From positions 43,569,222 through 43,633,221 of the forward strand of contig CM023540.1 of assembly GCA_013350335.1 (NCBI GenBank): a stretch of 64,000 nucleotides of DNA, read 5' to 3'. This document shows, piece after piece, positions 36,833 through 48,733 of the stretch. Each line of letters starts with the position of its first letter. The first letter of the stretch is position 1. This DNA is from Chimonanthus salicifolius (Eukaryota; Streptophyta; Magnoliopsida; Laurales; Calycanthaceae). The notes below the pieces were generated by a model that had not been told where the DNA came from, ran no database searches, and saw only the letters and a list, made by a program, of their open reading frames with translations. A program made the translations under genes and the position numbers.

Positions 36833-38009
36833 AATTATGAAAGTAAATGGTAGAACATGAACTTGTAATTCAACTGTTAATTTTTTTCTATACTATATCA
36901 AGTGATAAAAACTTCAGTTAGAACTAAATTTTGGTATAAATAAAAAAAATTAGAATTTACATTTCATTTAGGGTGTTTGTAAGCTGTAATCTTATGGCGC
37001 TTTGTGGAAGGACTTTGAAAATGTTGTATTGATGTGGGGATTTCGACTCCTACATTGATTATGCCCCATTGCTTGCATTCATTTGACATTGGATCGACAC
37101 AAGTTGACTATCATCATCATCAGTATTAGAGTCATTTATCTCATCTATTTGAATCGATATATGTAACTAGATTTAGTAAAATTATGAGACCTAGACCCAA
37201 AATTTTAATAGCTTCCAAAAGTAGTGTCAATGCTGAGAGGAAGAATTAAGAAAGCACCACCGACTCTCTTTTGTGCTTGTTTGAACATGATCTCACAAGA
37301 ACCTTGTGAGTGTTGTGGTCCAAAATAGGTCACTTTCTGCTAATATCACCACATATCCCATTGTGTAATTATAAATAGCCATATTTAGAGATAGTTGAGA
37401 TGGTAGAGTGAGTTGAGTTATCCAAAAATTCGGGTTATTGGGTACTTGGACAAATCCAACTTAGATGATTAAGAAAATCAGAGCGTCTCCGATCAATCTA
37501 ATGTTTTTACTTTGCAGTGCATCCTACAAGTCTCTCTTTAGTGTTACATGTTGAAAAATTCATTTATCATTAGAAATTTGATAGAGAGATCGATGTTTTT
37601 ATAACAAGAGAAATCGATGCATATTTTTACCATGACAAATGAACTAAAAAATAAAACTTATCATCACTTGTTATAAAAATACTGATATACCTGTGAATTT
37701 CCTCACAATTGCAAGCCATGCATTGATCTAAAAGTAGAAAACCTTTGCCACCCTAAGATTGTTCTGCTGCCAATGAAAAACAGATGTAGGAGCAATGAGA
37801 AAGATATTCCAAATCCATGGACACAAAATAGTCCTCTAATTGCCAAATTTTTGAAATATTTTATGCAGATTCTCTCCACCCTTTATATTTTAATCTCAGC
37901 CCCCTTTATTCTCTCTCCATAGCTTTTATTTGTCTTCCACTCCTCCCTCCTTTCACCTTGAACCATCATTCCAATCCACTCTTATACTCTTCCCCTGTTC
38001 CTGCAAGCC

Positions 38010-40002
38010 ATGACAACACCACACCAGCATCTTCTTCCTCTTTGTCTCTTGTTTCTTCTTCATTTCCTCACTTCTCTCTCTTATTCTCAAAAAATCTGCC
38101 CCAGCTGTGGGTCTCTGCAAGTCCCTTACCCTCTCAGCACAGATCCTGGCTGTGGCGATCCAAGTTACAGCCTCAGGTGCAATGCTTCCGAGCAGAAACT
38201 CTACTTTGATGCACTCAATGGAAGCTCCTATCTCGTGCTAAGTGTCGAAGCCGCCACACAACGTATGGTGGTGCAACCATCGCCATGGGAGCCTGGGACG
38301 TGCATCACACAAGACATGGCTAGAAGTGAAGGGCTTTGGCTGAACCAGACACTTCCCTTCAACATTACAACATCAAACACCATCTTCCTCTTGAACTGCT
38401 CGCCACGCCTACTGGTGTCGCCACTCAATTGCACCCCTTCTAGCCTTTGCCATCACTACCTGGACAATTCAGGCCATGTTGATCGGCAACGTGCGCTGCG
38501 ATGCACCACCGGGCTTTCGCCCTGTTGCACCTTTGTTGCGGGTGGCATGCCATCAGCTTACAAGATAAGGCTTCATAACTCGGGCTGTCGAGCATTCAGG
38601 AGTGTTCTTCATCCAGATCTTGACAAGCCCGCAAGCGAATGGAAAGAAGGATTGGAGATCCAATGGGCTTCTCCTCCTGAACCCTTATGCCGAACACAGC
38701 TCGATTGCTCTACCACATCAACATGTTCAGCGACTGAGCTGGGCCTCTCGCGTTGCATCTGCAATAGGGGCTACCACTGGAACCCTGCTCTGGGTTCTTG
38801 CCTAAAAAACATCCATCACTCCCTCTCACGAATAGCCCGCCTGGGTCTAAAGGTAGCAGTCGCGGTACTGGCCGCCTTCATGATCGTTATGGCGATAGCT
38901 GCTGTAGCAATAACAAGATGGGGCAAATTCCACGGGCAATCGAAATTAGCCAAGGTCAGAGAAGACATGCTGAAAGCAAGTAATGGTGGGAAACCTGCTA
39001 GGATTTTCAGATTGAAAGAGGTGAGGAAGGCTACTTGTGGGTTCTCTAAGGACAGGATTTTGGGGATTGGAGGGTTTGGGGAGGTTTACAAAGGGGTGTT
39101 TGGAGATGGGACCTTAGTGGCAGTCAAGTCAGCTAAAGTTGGCAATGTCAAGAGCAACCAGCAAGTACTTAATGAAGTTGGTATACTATCTCAAGTCAAT
39201 CACAAGAACCTTGTTAGACTCTTGGGCTGTTGTGTGGAAGCAGAACAGCCACTGATGATATATGAATACATATCTAATGGGACCCTTCATGACCATCTTC
39301 ACCGAAAGGATGGTGCCTTCTTGGATTGGAGAACAAGGCTAAACATAGCCCTACAAACTGCCGAGGCCTTGGCGTATCTACATTCATCAGCTTCTACTCC
39401 AATTTTCCACAGGGATGTCAAGTCCACCAACATTCTACTAGATGAAGAGCTCAATGCCAAGGTTGCTGACTTTGGGCTGTCAAGATTGGCTCAGCCAGGG
39501 CCTGAGCCATGTCTCGACGTGCGCCCAGGGCACGTTGGGCTACCTAGACCCTGAGTATTACCGGAGCTACCAACTCACTGACAAGAGCGATGTGTATAGC
39601 TACGGCGTGGTGTTGCTTGAGTTGGTCACATCCAAGAAGGCCATCGATTTCTCTAGAGACCCCGACGACGTGAACCTCGCTGTTCTTGTGACGCAACTTG
39701 CGGAGAAGGGTGCAATCATGGACGTGGTGGACCAACGATTGCTTGCTAATGACCCATCCATCGTGATCATCAGGAGTATCGAGCACTTTGCGGCTCTCGC
39801 ACTCGCATGCTTGAGGGAGAAGAAGGGGGAAAGACCAAGCATGAAGGAAGTAGTTCAAGAATTACAGTGTATAATAGAAGTATTGGATCATGAACATGTT
39901 ATTAGTGAAGAAGGTGGCGCGTTATGCAAGTGCAGCATGATACTACTGCAATTTTATTTTTGTTCTGCTCCGGACTCAATCCTCTTTGAATATTCTATCT
40001 AG
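38010..40002 (+). pseudogene. WAKL20: WAKL20-type receptor-like kinase with a one-base frameshift
   Basis: Residues 1-27 are a signal peptide. A cysteine-rich GUB_WAK-type wall-binding domain follows (CPSCGSLQVPYPLSTDPGC, YSLRC, GLSPCCTFVAGG). The transmembrane helix is at about 278-300 (VAVAVLAAFMIVMAIAAVAI). The kinase begins near 345: glycine loop GIGGFGEVYKG, Lys in VAVKSAK, catalytic HRDVKSTN, and DFGLSRL. At Gly497 (39498-39500) the frame shifts. The original frame ends at 39554, while the next frame carries on with LSHVSTCAQGTLGYLDPEYY to the normal kinase end and a stop at 40002. Allowing for one extra base near 39500 gives about 663 residues, close to Arabidopsis WAKL20. As read, the protein would lack the activation segment and C-lobe. 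Either the gene is newly broken or the base is a sequencing or assembly error; the absence of any other damage makes the second quite possible. There are no introns. Confidence 0.9.
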
Positions 40003-40078
40003 TAACTTTGTAAGAAAATAATGCATGGATTATTAAGAAGGGCCAATGGAACAAAGCAAGAAGGGATTTGATTAAGGG

Positions 40079-41128
40079 GCCCTCATCCACACCTGCAACA
40101 CTATACTTTTCAAGCGTGTTGAGGGTCACAGAAAGTAAGGATCAGATACTCATTTTGTAGAAAGAAGAAAGGATAGAAGCATAAAAAAAAGAAAGTAGAA
40201 CCAACATTGTAAAAATAAGTAGAAAAAGCCATTCTTGGCAAATATAAAGTGTGGGAATGCATTAGCTGAATGATTCCATCATTCATGTGCTCCTCTTCCT
40301 CTCTTAAATCTACACTGTACATTTGTCTTAAAATGGTGGAGATGTTTCTGTATCATTAACACCTATATATATACAAGTTATAATTTAAAAAAAAAAAAAT
40401 TCAATCAAATCAATCTACAATTCTATAATTGTTGTGAATGGAAGCATACAAACATATTCAGAAGAACAAACACAGATCAATCACACATAAAGATATAATG
40501 ATTTACGTGGTTCCTTTTCGGTATGTCCACGGGTTCAAACCAGATCCACTATATTCAAAGGCAAAACAACGAAGAAAAGACGGCTGTGCCTGTTACAATT
40601 GTCACTCTTACATCTCTCTCACAAAAAGAGACATTATATACTACCCTAATTAGAGATACAAAATATGTAATGTGAAAAATTATAAAATTGCCCTCTATTA
40701 AAAAAAATCGGCTCGGGTGATGGGATCACCAGTAAATATCTAAAAATCAGGCTCTACAAAACCTAACAAGAAGTACAATAATAAAAGGTTTTTTTGTGAT
40801 GAGTCAATCAAATGCAGACATTCCATTAATAAAACTATTGAGCCTTTCACCATATAAAGCATATATGATGATAGTTCACACTTCACAATGCCTTATTGCC
40901 TTTCTAAATGGGATATATCATGTAATGATGCCATTAGCACTAATAGTTTGCAAAACTTTGTAAATGGCAGTGTATTGATTGTAGTCAGGAAAAAGAAGAC
41001 AGTGGGAGTCAATGCCACTAATCAACAAATTATAGCAGAAACTATTGGACAATGGAAATTTATTATCTTTAATTACTGCAACAAAATCATAATCATACAT
41101 GGAGAGAAAAATGTAGAACCAAGATTCA
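40079..41128. repeat. Segment duplicated at 62892-63937 (copy 1, behind the kinase gene)
   Basis: From 'ccctcatccacacctgcaac' to 'gagaaaaatgtagaacca' this stretch matches 62892-63937 in the same direction at high identity, with small indels. It begins about 75 bases after the kinase stop. It contains 'gatataatgatttacgtgg', a phrase common in plant interspersed repeats, but no gene that I recognise. Confidence 0.85.
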
Positions 41129-41139
41129 TTTTACGGTAT

Positions 41140-42080
41140 TGATCATAGTAATGTTGAGGTGAGACTAGTGTTCCAAAACTCGAAATCACAACGAGTCGAA
41201 AATAATCTTGTGGAGTCTAATTCTTCAAAAGATTGAAAAAATACAGAAACTCTCATGGACTGACTTCACTTAAAATCTTATAGAGTCAAGTTGACTTTGT
41301 ATGTTGATTTTAACACGAGTGAGACTAAATAAGTCTAAATTAGACTCGGCTAAAGAAACTTGACTCAATTGAATTTCAAGTTCGATTCAGAGGTGATTGG
41401 GAACGGATCAATTATTGATCTCAAAGCGAGCAAATCTAGGTTAAGTTAATCAATCTTTTTAGGAAATCTGATCTTTTATCATGGGTTTGACTTCACATGG
41501 TCAGGTGAGATGGATTGAAGACCACATGGAGAGAAGGGTTTAAGGAAAAGGCCTCTCTCAAATCACTATAGCTTTACTAGTTAAACCATCAATGGTTTGT
41601 AAGAACTCAATTTACAAAGTTCAAAATTCACTCATAGTTTTTTCCATCTTCTACATCCCCTTAGAGTTTAATCTATTTCTTTTGAATCCTTAATTTAAAA
41701 TCAACTCATTTATTAAAAGGGTTGAAGTGAGATCATACCATAAATCACTTTCTAAATGGGTCAACATACTCGGATTAAGATTGGGTCAAATCAATAGATT
41801 TGTCACAAATTATTAAGCAATTTGAATCGGGTTCAACAAATTGTTTATTGAAACCCCAACTCAAAACCCACTCATCTATTAAACTAGTTTGGACTGAAGC
41901 AACTCATTTGTTAAACAGGTTAAAGGGACACAAATATATTTTTCTAGGCTGGCTTCAGATTGAAATATTGAATTGATGGAATGAGTGAAAAAAATCATGA
42001 CAACCTAAATTGGCTCAAAAGATGGGAACATAGACTAAAATATGGGCCAATATGAAAAGTATTAACCAATACATATTGAT
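41140..42080. other. AT-rich DNA with no recognisable feature
   Basis: Sequence rich in 'gagtc', 'gactcaa' and 'gggtt' words, in the manner of old MITE or retroelement debris, but no ends or frames can be assigned. Confidence 0.4.
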
Positions 42081-42081
42081 T

Positions 42082-42440
42082 CAGGGTCCAAAAAATTGTG
42101 GACCCGAGATCGTGGCAGAGACACCGAGATCTCGGGTCCACCGTTTTTTGGCCGATATCTCATTGATATCGGGCAATATTTTTTCTCTCTCTTTTTTTTT
42201 TAACAAATCTCGGCTGTATCGACGAGATTCGGTGAGACACCGAGATCTCGGGTCCACCGTTTTTTGGCCGATATCTCATTGATATCGGGCAATATTTTTT
42301 CTCTCTCTTTTTTTTTTAACAAATCTCGGCTGTATCGACGAGATTTCGGTCATATCGGCCGAGATCTCGCCCATATGGCAGATACATCTCATATCGGCTG
42401 AGATATCTCGGGCGTAAAAAACCCTAATATGGACCTCGAG
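42082..42440. mobile_element. hAT-like MITE with an internal 116-bp tandem duplication
   Basis: The left end 'cagggtccaaaaaatt' matches the family terminal repeat. The right end is decayed ('atatggacct'). The interior has 'gatatctcattgatatc' and 'gccgagatctcg' palindromic words. The 116-bp unit at 42118-42233 is repeated almost exactly at 42234-42349. Confidence 0.6.
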
Positions 42441-42738
42441 ACTGGTACAATAATAAAGGTCCGTATATGTTTTCCTAATTTTTAAGAAGATTAAAAACTG
42501 GGTCAGTATGTACAATCTCACCCATTTTTAAATCCATGGATGGAAGCCCTACAACAAATTTGTAGCAAGGAAATAGTGATAGGACAATGAAGTTGGGGAG
42601 AAGATTAAAGGGGGTAACATGCAATTTTTTTTACATTACCACATAAATTACGCCCATAGAGGATTTTTCTAAAATTGCACATTCGCAGCCTAGTTATCTT
42701 TAATAAATAAACAAGTGCTTTTTTTTTTTAATATGGAT

Positions 42739-42935
42739 CAGGGTCCAAAATTCGGGTGGGGCCGAGATGCCAATATCTCGGTTCCACAATCTCGGCCGAT
42801 ATCGGCCGATATTACTCTCTCTTCTCTTTTTTGTTTGGCCAAATCTTAGCCGAGATGGCGGGATCTCGGTCATATTGGCCGAGATCTCACCTGTACAGCC
42901 GATATATCTCGTATCGGTCGAATTTTGGACCCCTG
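42739..42935. mobile_element. hAT-like MITE (best copy, 197 bp)
   Basis: Terminal inverted repeats CAGGGTCCAAAATTCG (left) and CAGGGGTCCAAAATTCG (right, other strand) are flanked by a perfect 8-bp direct repeat ATATGGAT (42731-42738, 42936-42943). This is the signature of hAT insertions. The interior includes 'gatatcggccgatat'. It has no coding capacity. Confidence 0.85.
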
Positions 42936-42944
42936 ATATGGATA

Positions 42945-43140
42945 TCCCCACCCCACATTGGAGGTGCGACTAATTCCATGTACATGTGTAAATCTCTCAA
43001 TCCCCTATCCACACATGCTGGGTAAGTCGATGAGGAATAGCCCTATGGAAAGTGACCCAGAAGAGTTTGAGCGTGATAAACCCAAGACCTCCTTTCATGA
43101 AGGAGAGCTTCTTAGCCGTCAAGTCAACCTCCAATGGATT
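42945..43140 (-). mobile_element. tRNA-derived SINE, family C
   Basis: On the minus strand: head 'ttgacggctaagaagctctc', B-box-like 'gggtttatcacgc', then 'ggaattagtcgcacctccaa' near the end, matching family C. It directly abuts the MITE target site. Confidence 0.55.
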
Positions 43141-43400
43141 AAAGAACAAGTGTTTTGATGTGTAGAAATGGGTAACCCAAACTATTTTTGCCTTTGACAT
43201 ACCAATGAAATAGCAATTGCTACAAAGACGATTATTGAAACTCCTACAACAGATATCAAGACATCTACCACTAAACGTATAGGTGAGAAGTTCGTATCGA
43301 CATATTTTACCTTTAATACAAACCAAAATATTATCTGATTTTACCTAAAATAATGACCAATATATTAATTGAATTAATTGAATTTTCAAGTAGATATTTA

Positions 43401-43568
43401 CTTTTTTTTTTTTTTTGAATTTACATGTGGGAAACCGCTAGATACCCAGCGTAAAACCCTCACAGGTGTACCCCTACCCCTAAGGCACACCAAAGTTAGA
43501 CCATGAAGGCTCAAATCCGAAACCTCCCACTTCCTGAGGTGAATGGTAACCAACTGAGCTACACCCAT
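43401..43568 (-). mobile_element. tRNA-derived SINE, family A (best copy)
   Basis: On the minus strand: perfect A-box TAGCTCAGTTGG (43561-43550), B-box-like GGATTTGAGCC about 30 bases on, then 'gtgccttaggggtagggg', 'ttttacgctgggtatctag', and an A tail (T run at 43403-43417). Confidence 0.85.
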
Positions 43569-43734
43569 CATATTTCTTTTTATACCATCATCAGAACTCA
43601 ATCTAAATGTAGCCACTATAAAATCATAAAAAACTGTAGGTGTTAAATTAACTTAGGCATGCCTCATTGATAATTAAAATACAGGCATTGCACTAAACTA
43701 AGTAAAAGATTCAATCTTGCTGCAAACACGGATT

Positions 43735-44160
43735 TAAATAGCGATACATATCGTATCGGCTGATATGTATTAGATTTTAAGTCTTGATAAATATCGGCCG
43801 ATACAATATGTAAGGGCCGTACAATTATGATATTGGCCGATATTGGCCAATACGATATGTATCTGCCATACAACTATGATGTCTGCGATATCAGACTATA
43901 TATCAGCCATGACATCACCGATATCAATAATATCAGTGTGTTCTAAATAAAAAAATTTCTATCTCGGACATGGGCTCCACCAATATCTCGGTCGATAGTT
44001 GCGTTTCCAATTTTTTTTTTATAAAAATAGACTTGTTTTTTTTTTTAATTTAGAAAAATAAAAATAACACACGATATTTTTTTTTTTGAAAAAAAAGAAG
44101 CGAGAAGTTGATATCGCCGATATCATGATTTTGGTCTATATATCGGCTTGGCCGAGTTTT
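43735..44160. repeat. Repeat rich in tatcggccgata words
   Basis: Words such as 'atcgtatcggctgatat', 'aatatcggccgatac' and 'gatattggccgatattggcc' link it to the hAT-like MITE family, possibly as two joined or decayed copies. No ends can be defined. Confidence 0.45.
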
Positions 44161-45572
44161 TTACCTATGGCAACAAGAACATTATCATAGAACAAAATTT
44201 GGAACAAATAGTATTTCAAAATTTGAGAAGTAATTTTAGAAGAAAAGAGAACTTGTATGCAACTGGGCCAGCGAATAATAGAAGGAAACAGAAAAAGAAG
44301 TGCCAAACAAAACAAAGGGGGGCCGAGTAGCCTGGTCACTCATCAAGGCTTTTGGATATAACTTTAGTAGTTTCCATGCAACAAAGGAAAAGGTAAAGGC
44401 AAGAAGCCATTTCCATTCAACTGTTAGGCTCTGTATAATGAAAGGAAACCATATAAATTTTTAATGTTGTAGTTTGCTTCTCTTTTTCTGTGGCGAAGAA
44501 GGTGATTTTCTCCCAATATCAGCAATTCAGTGGAAAATTACAAAATAAGAAGAAAAGATGGAATGCAAAGAAGGAAAACTTCCAAGAGGAAATCTTTAGC
44601 TACCCTTCTCTTACACTGAAAATGCTCTCTCACAATCAGATAAAATGCCTGGATACCCTGGTCTTAAAAAAATCTACAAGTGATTCTTTCAAGAGTCTCT
44701 AAACTTGTCTCAAATTGAAATCCTTAGTAGAAGTTTTCTCCTACTATCATGTACAGTCAACTCATAAGAATATTTGTTGTTAAATAGGAATCCTTCTAAA
44801 ATATTTACCAAGTGTTGAACATTATCTTGAACACCTTCTTTGAGTAGCCCTTAGAAGCTTCTTGAGGAGGTGAAAACATTTTATTTACCATTAAAGTTGC
44901 CATGCTAAATATAGGCGAAGGGCTAAGGAGCTAAGAAATCAAGTTAAAACAGCATTGCAACATGAAGGTAGCTGAGAAATAATAGAGTCCATAGATCACC
45001 ATGTTCACTATTCACTAGATACTATATTCACAATGAAAACAGTAGGTCTCCCTATTTAAAAAGACTGCTAATTTGAAGTGAAGTAATACAATTTTAGATG
45101 AGACATATAGAAAATGACAAATATAATTAGTGGGTAAAATTTGAAAACTCATCTAATAAGTTTAGCATTGTAATTTGGACCTTAAAAGTTTGATTACTAA
45201 AACTCACTGATTTTCAAAGATCTTCTCATAGAATTTCGATGATGAACTTATTGATTTTCAAAGATCTTTTTGTAAAAATTTGATCATTGCATAGAGGAAT
45301 TTTCCTTGAATTATATTAACTCCTCTATCCATTCCACCTAACAAGGGACAGCTAAACCCATGATAAATGTGAACTGTCTCTAAATAAAGTTAACACTATA
45401 GTCTCCTTGGCACCAGCCAGAATCCAACATTAAACATATTTTTCTTCAGTCAAGCATAACCATCTCACAACCTCATATTCAGATTATTTGAGATAAATTC
45501 TTCTTTTATCTCCTTAATTCAAGTTTTTAAAGATACTCTACTTGTTCCTCCTGTTCCTTAATTCCTAAGTCT

Positions 45573-45932
45573 AGGGCTGCAACTCAGGTCGGGTTTTGGC
45601 CCGACCTGCATGATCCAACCCGAGAAATCATGTGGGTTGGGTTGAGAATTTCGGGTCAGCGGATCAGGTCGGTTTGAGAAGATAAAAACCCGCATGAAAT
45701 TCAGGTTGGGTTGGATTGAGGATTTTACAAGTTAACCTGATCCGACCCGGCTAAAATTAGGCTAAAATGATTTCAGAATGCGGGTCGGGTCAGAATTTGG
45801 GTTAGAATTTGGATCGGGTAGGGTTGTGAAGTTCGAGTTGAGAATTCGGATCAGGTCGGGTTCCATATATATCAATTCAGGTACGGGTTGGGTTTTAAGA
45901 AACCCGACACACCCGACCCAAGTTACAGCCCT
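45573..45932. mobile_element. MITE with gggctg terminal inverted repeats
   Basis: Left AGGGCTGCAACTCAGGTCGGG pairs with the right end read on the other strand, 'agggctgtaacttgggtcgg'. The interior is a run of 'gggtcgggt', 'ggttgggtt' and 'acccga' words. Such elements are common in plants and usually grouped with hAT. No clean target duplication. Confidence 0.65.
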
Positions 45933-46472
45933 ATTCCCTAACCATTCAAGGGTTATATTCATTCTTTTGTATACTAGTCACATTTCCTAATGTATCAGGA
46001 CTTTTATAGGAGAGGTTTTATAACACCATGGAATCACTGAGGTGCTTGTTTTCATTGCCTAACAATCATCTACACAGAAAGTTGCCAACCGATGGTCATT
46101 TTAGCATATTCTCATATTTACTTAATCAACACTAGTAGAGAAGAAACGAGATTTTAATTGAATGTATCATTTGTCGAATCGACAGTTTCGCATAATGTAG
46201 ACACCCCCATAGAGTACTCCTTAAAATCTTAAGAAGTTTTTTCTTTCCCCCTCTTTTTAGCCTATGCTCCATGCCATCCTATTGGCAATATCCAGATTTC
46301 ATCTTCCATGAGACTTAAAACAAGTAATAGATGCTTTAAACTTAACAATGCAAGAGAACAAACATTTAATATTGTAGCCAAGGGAATGACAATATTTCAT
46401 TATCTTGAAAACAAAATGTTAAAACATTTACATATTCATGCCACTCATTTCAAAACATTACTTCCTCAACAA

Positions 46473-46605
46473 CATCCTTCAACTCTGGAAAAGAATCCCT
46501 ATCAGCAGTCAAAACATTTCTTCCTTAAAACATCCTACAGTAGTGGAAAAGAATCCTTATCAACAGTAAAACATGACATCCTTGACAACATCCTTCAACT
46601 CTGGA
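46473..46605. repeat. Three 57-bp repeats at the Argonaute relic C-terminus
   Basis: Three related units start near 46473, 46530 and 46588 with 'acatcctt' or 'acatccta', each followed by 'ctggaa' or 'gtggaa'. The third covers the codons before the stop at 46560-46562; the other two lie beyond it. Local tandem duplication of the gene end is the likely cause. Confidence 0.6.
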
Positions 46606-47261
46606 AGTGGTCGCACCTGCAGCATTCAGCTCTCTATTGATACCACCTCCAATCGTCAAACCATTATCAGATGCATCGTCAAGATATAGCGTGCTTGAAA
46701 TGCTGCTAAGTGAGCATAGTATGCTGGAGGAACTACAAAATCATAATGCACTATTAGCAGAGAAAAGCATAAAATTATTAGATGAATGAACAAGAGTTGA
46801 CAAGCAAACCACCCACCTATTGAAACTGAGCGCGTGCATCTTGCGTATCTGAAAGCAAGCAAACAGATGTAAACAATAGAGATTCAGTTACTCAGAGTCT
46901 CAGACCAAGAGATTTCAATAAATTTAAAATGACTAATGCAAAAAGTGAAAGAAGATTTACGTGTAGCAGAGATTGTAAGTCAGCTTCTGCATTTCGTCTG
47001 CTGTGAAATTGTTCTCGTCAAAAAGAACATGATAGTGGGTAGGTCGGCTAGTGCCCTGCAGATCCAAAATAAAAGAAGAAAATCATAAATATCTTCACAT
47101 CATTTACTACCAAAAACAATTCAAAATAGATTCACAGGCAAATTACCTGTATACCAGCATGGCTGCAAAGGTAAAAATCAAACTCTGTAGGATGGCAGAT
47201 CGTGGTATCAATGACAGTTCCTGAAAACCATAAACATGATCATCTTATGAGAAGTTCTAAC

Positions 47262-47460
47262 GATTCATAATCATCAGTGCTTAAAATTATGATAAAGCTG
47301 TAAGGATTCATAATCATCAGTGCTTAAAATTATGATAAAACTGTAAGGATTCATAATCTTCAGTGCTTAAAATTATGATAAAGCTGTAAGGATTCATAAT
47401 CATCATCAGTCGATCAAATTATGATAAAGTCATAAGGATTCATAGTCATCAGTGCTTAAG
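47262..47460. repeat. 43-bp tandem repeat in an intron of the Argonaute relic
   Basis: About 4.6 copies of a unit starting 'gattcataatcatcagtg', with starts at 47262, 47305, 47348, 47391 and 47437. Confidence 0.9.
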
Positions 47461-48708
47461 AAAAGGACATGTTCTTCATTAAGGATCCCTAGGGATCCCT
47501 GGTTACATGAAATAGACCACACAGAGTATGTGCAAACCAACTTCATGGGGCCCACTCGGAATATCAGCAAATTCTAGAGGAGCCTACCTCTAGAAGGATT
47601 CAAATTCTAAAAACACCAACTAATTTTCCACCCTACTTGCTACTTTGTTGAAATCTGACAGCTATGAATTCAAAGTTTGGAAGAGATTCAATTCAATACC
47701 ACTTCAACAATTGCAGGATAAACAAGAAAAACATAAAGGAAAAGATGTAGGTCACCATTTCTTCAGTATATATAAAATGAATCAATACCGGGTTTAATAT
47801 TGCCACTCCTATCAGTGAAATTCGGGTTAGTAGGGAAGAAGTGTGTGTGGTGCCTCTTTTGCACAACAATAAATGTCACAGGAGGAAGATAATCTTCTTG
47901 TAACGACTTGCAAGCCTGTGGAAGTGAAGCTTAAATTAAAACGGTGTAGCTGAGACAGAAAGAAAGTTCATGGGTAAAAGCACAATAAAGATTTGAACTT
48001 TGAGCACCACCTTGCGAATGGCTTCTATCTCATTAAGGAGAACTTGACTAAATTGGCCTTCACTAACTCCATCTCTGCAGATCCATGAAAATCAAAGTCA
48101 TAATGTCTATGCATTTCAAAGAGAAGTGTAAGAAAATTTACAATTTACATGATTCAGAACAATGAATTACCTAAAGAATATTGTACGGTGAGGTTTCGCT
48201 GAGTTGATCTATAGAATGCCATTAAGTGATCCCTGGTGAACATCAAGAAATGTTAGGAAATAACCAATGGGCATCAATGGAAACTGGGAATAACAATGTC
48301 TACCAAATCATCCCTTGATATTTGGCACCACCCACTATGAACAGATCATCTATCGATTCTCTCGATGTGGTTGTGAAGAAACTAAACCACGATACTCGGT
48401 AATCTCTGGCCAATCCATTGAAGCAACAACCTACAACCCACATACAAATGTCAAACTTTCAACTACCACAGCAAGTCTACAATGACAGACTTAATATCGG
48501 CAAAGAATGTCATACCGCTGCTATTGATGGGCTAGAATCCTCTCCAGGCTGTGGATGTGTGACATCAGCACTGAATATTATAGTTGGGACATCAGTAACA
48601 TGAGAAATTCTGCGTGTAATGGCGTCACAAAGAACTGTGTTTCGGCCACCAACCTATTTAAAGCATTTCAAAAGCTCATTTGTATCAAAACACTGAATCC
48701 ATTCCTCA

Positions 48709-48733
48709 TCTCTCTCTCTCTCTCTCTCTCTCT
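48709..48733. repeat. (TC)n microsatellite
   Basis: Twelve TC dinucleotides, just upstream (in the minus-strand sense) of a PIWI exon of the relic. Confidence 0.9.

Larger units (their letters stand above)
34282..38009. other. Intergenic DNA between FKBP and the receptor kinase gene
   Basis: 3.7 kb without a gene. It holds the FKBP 3' region, three SINEs (35400, 35985, 36660), and AT-rich sequence. The last 150 bases, with pyrimidine-rich 'ctctctcc' words, are probably the leader and promoter of the kinase gene. Confidence 0.6.

Noticed and set aside
40888..41142. An open frame that recurs almost unchanged at 63702-63968
   Set aside because: The two copies belong to a near-identical DNA duplication, so conservation of the frame says nothing. 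There is no recognisable domain and the ends differ.
43508..43561. A possible true tRNA gene
   Set aside because: A-box and B-box are present but the stem pairs of a cloverleaf are not, and the unit continues into a non-tRNA body with an A tail, as in a SINE.
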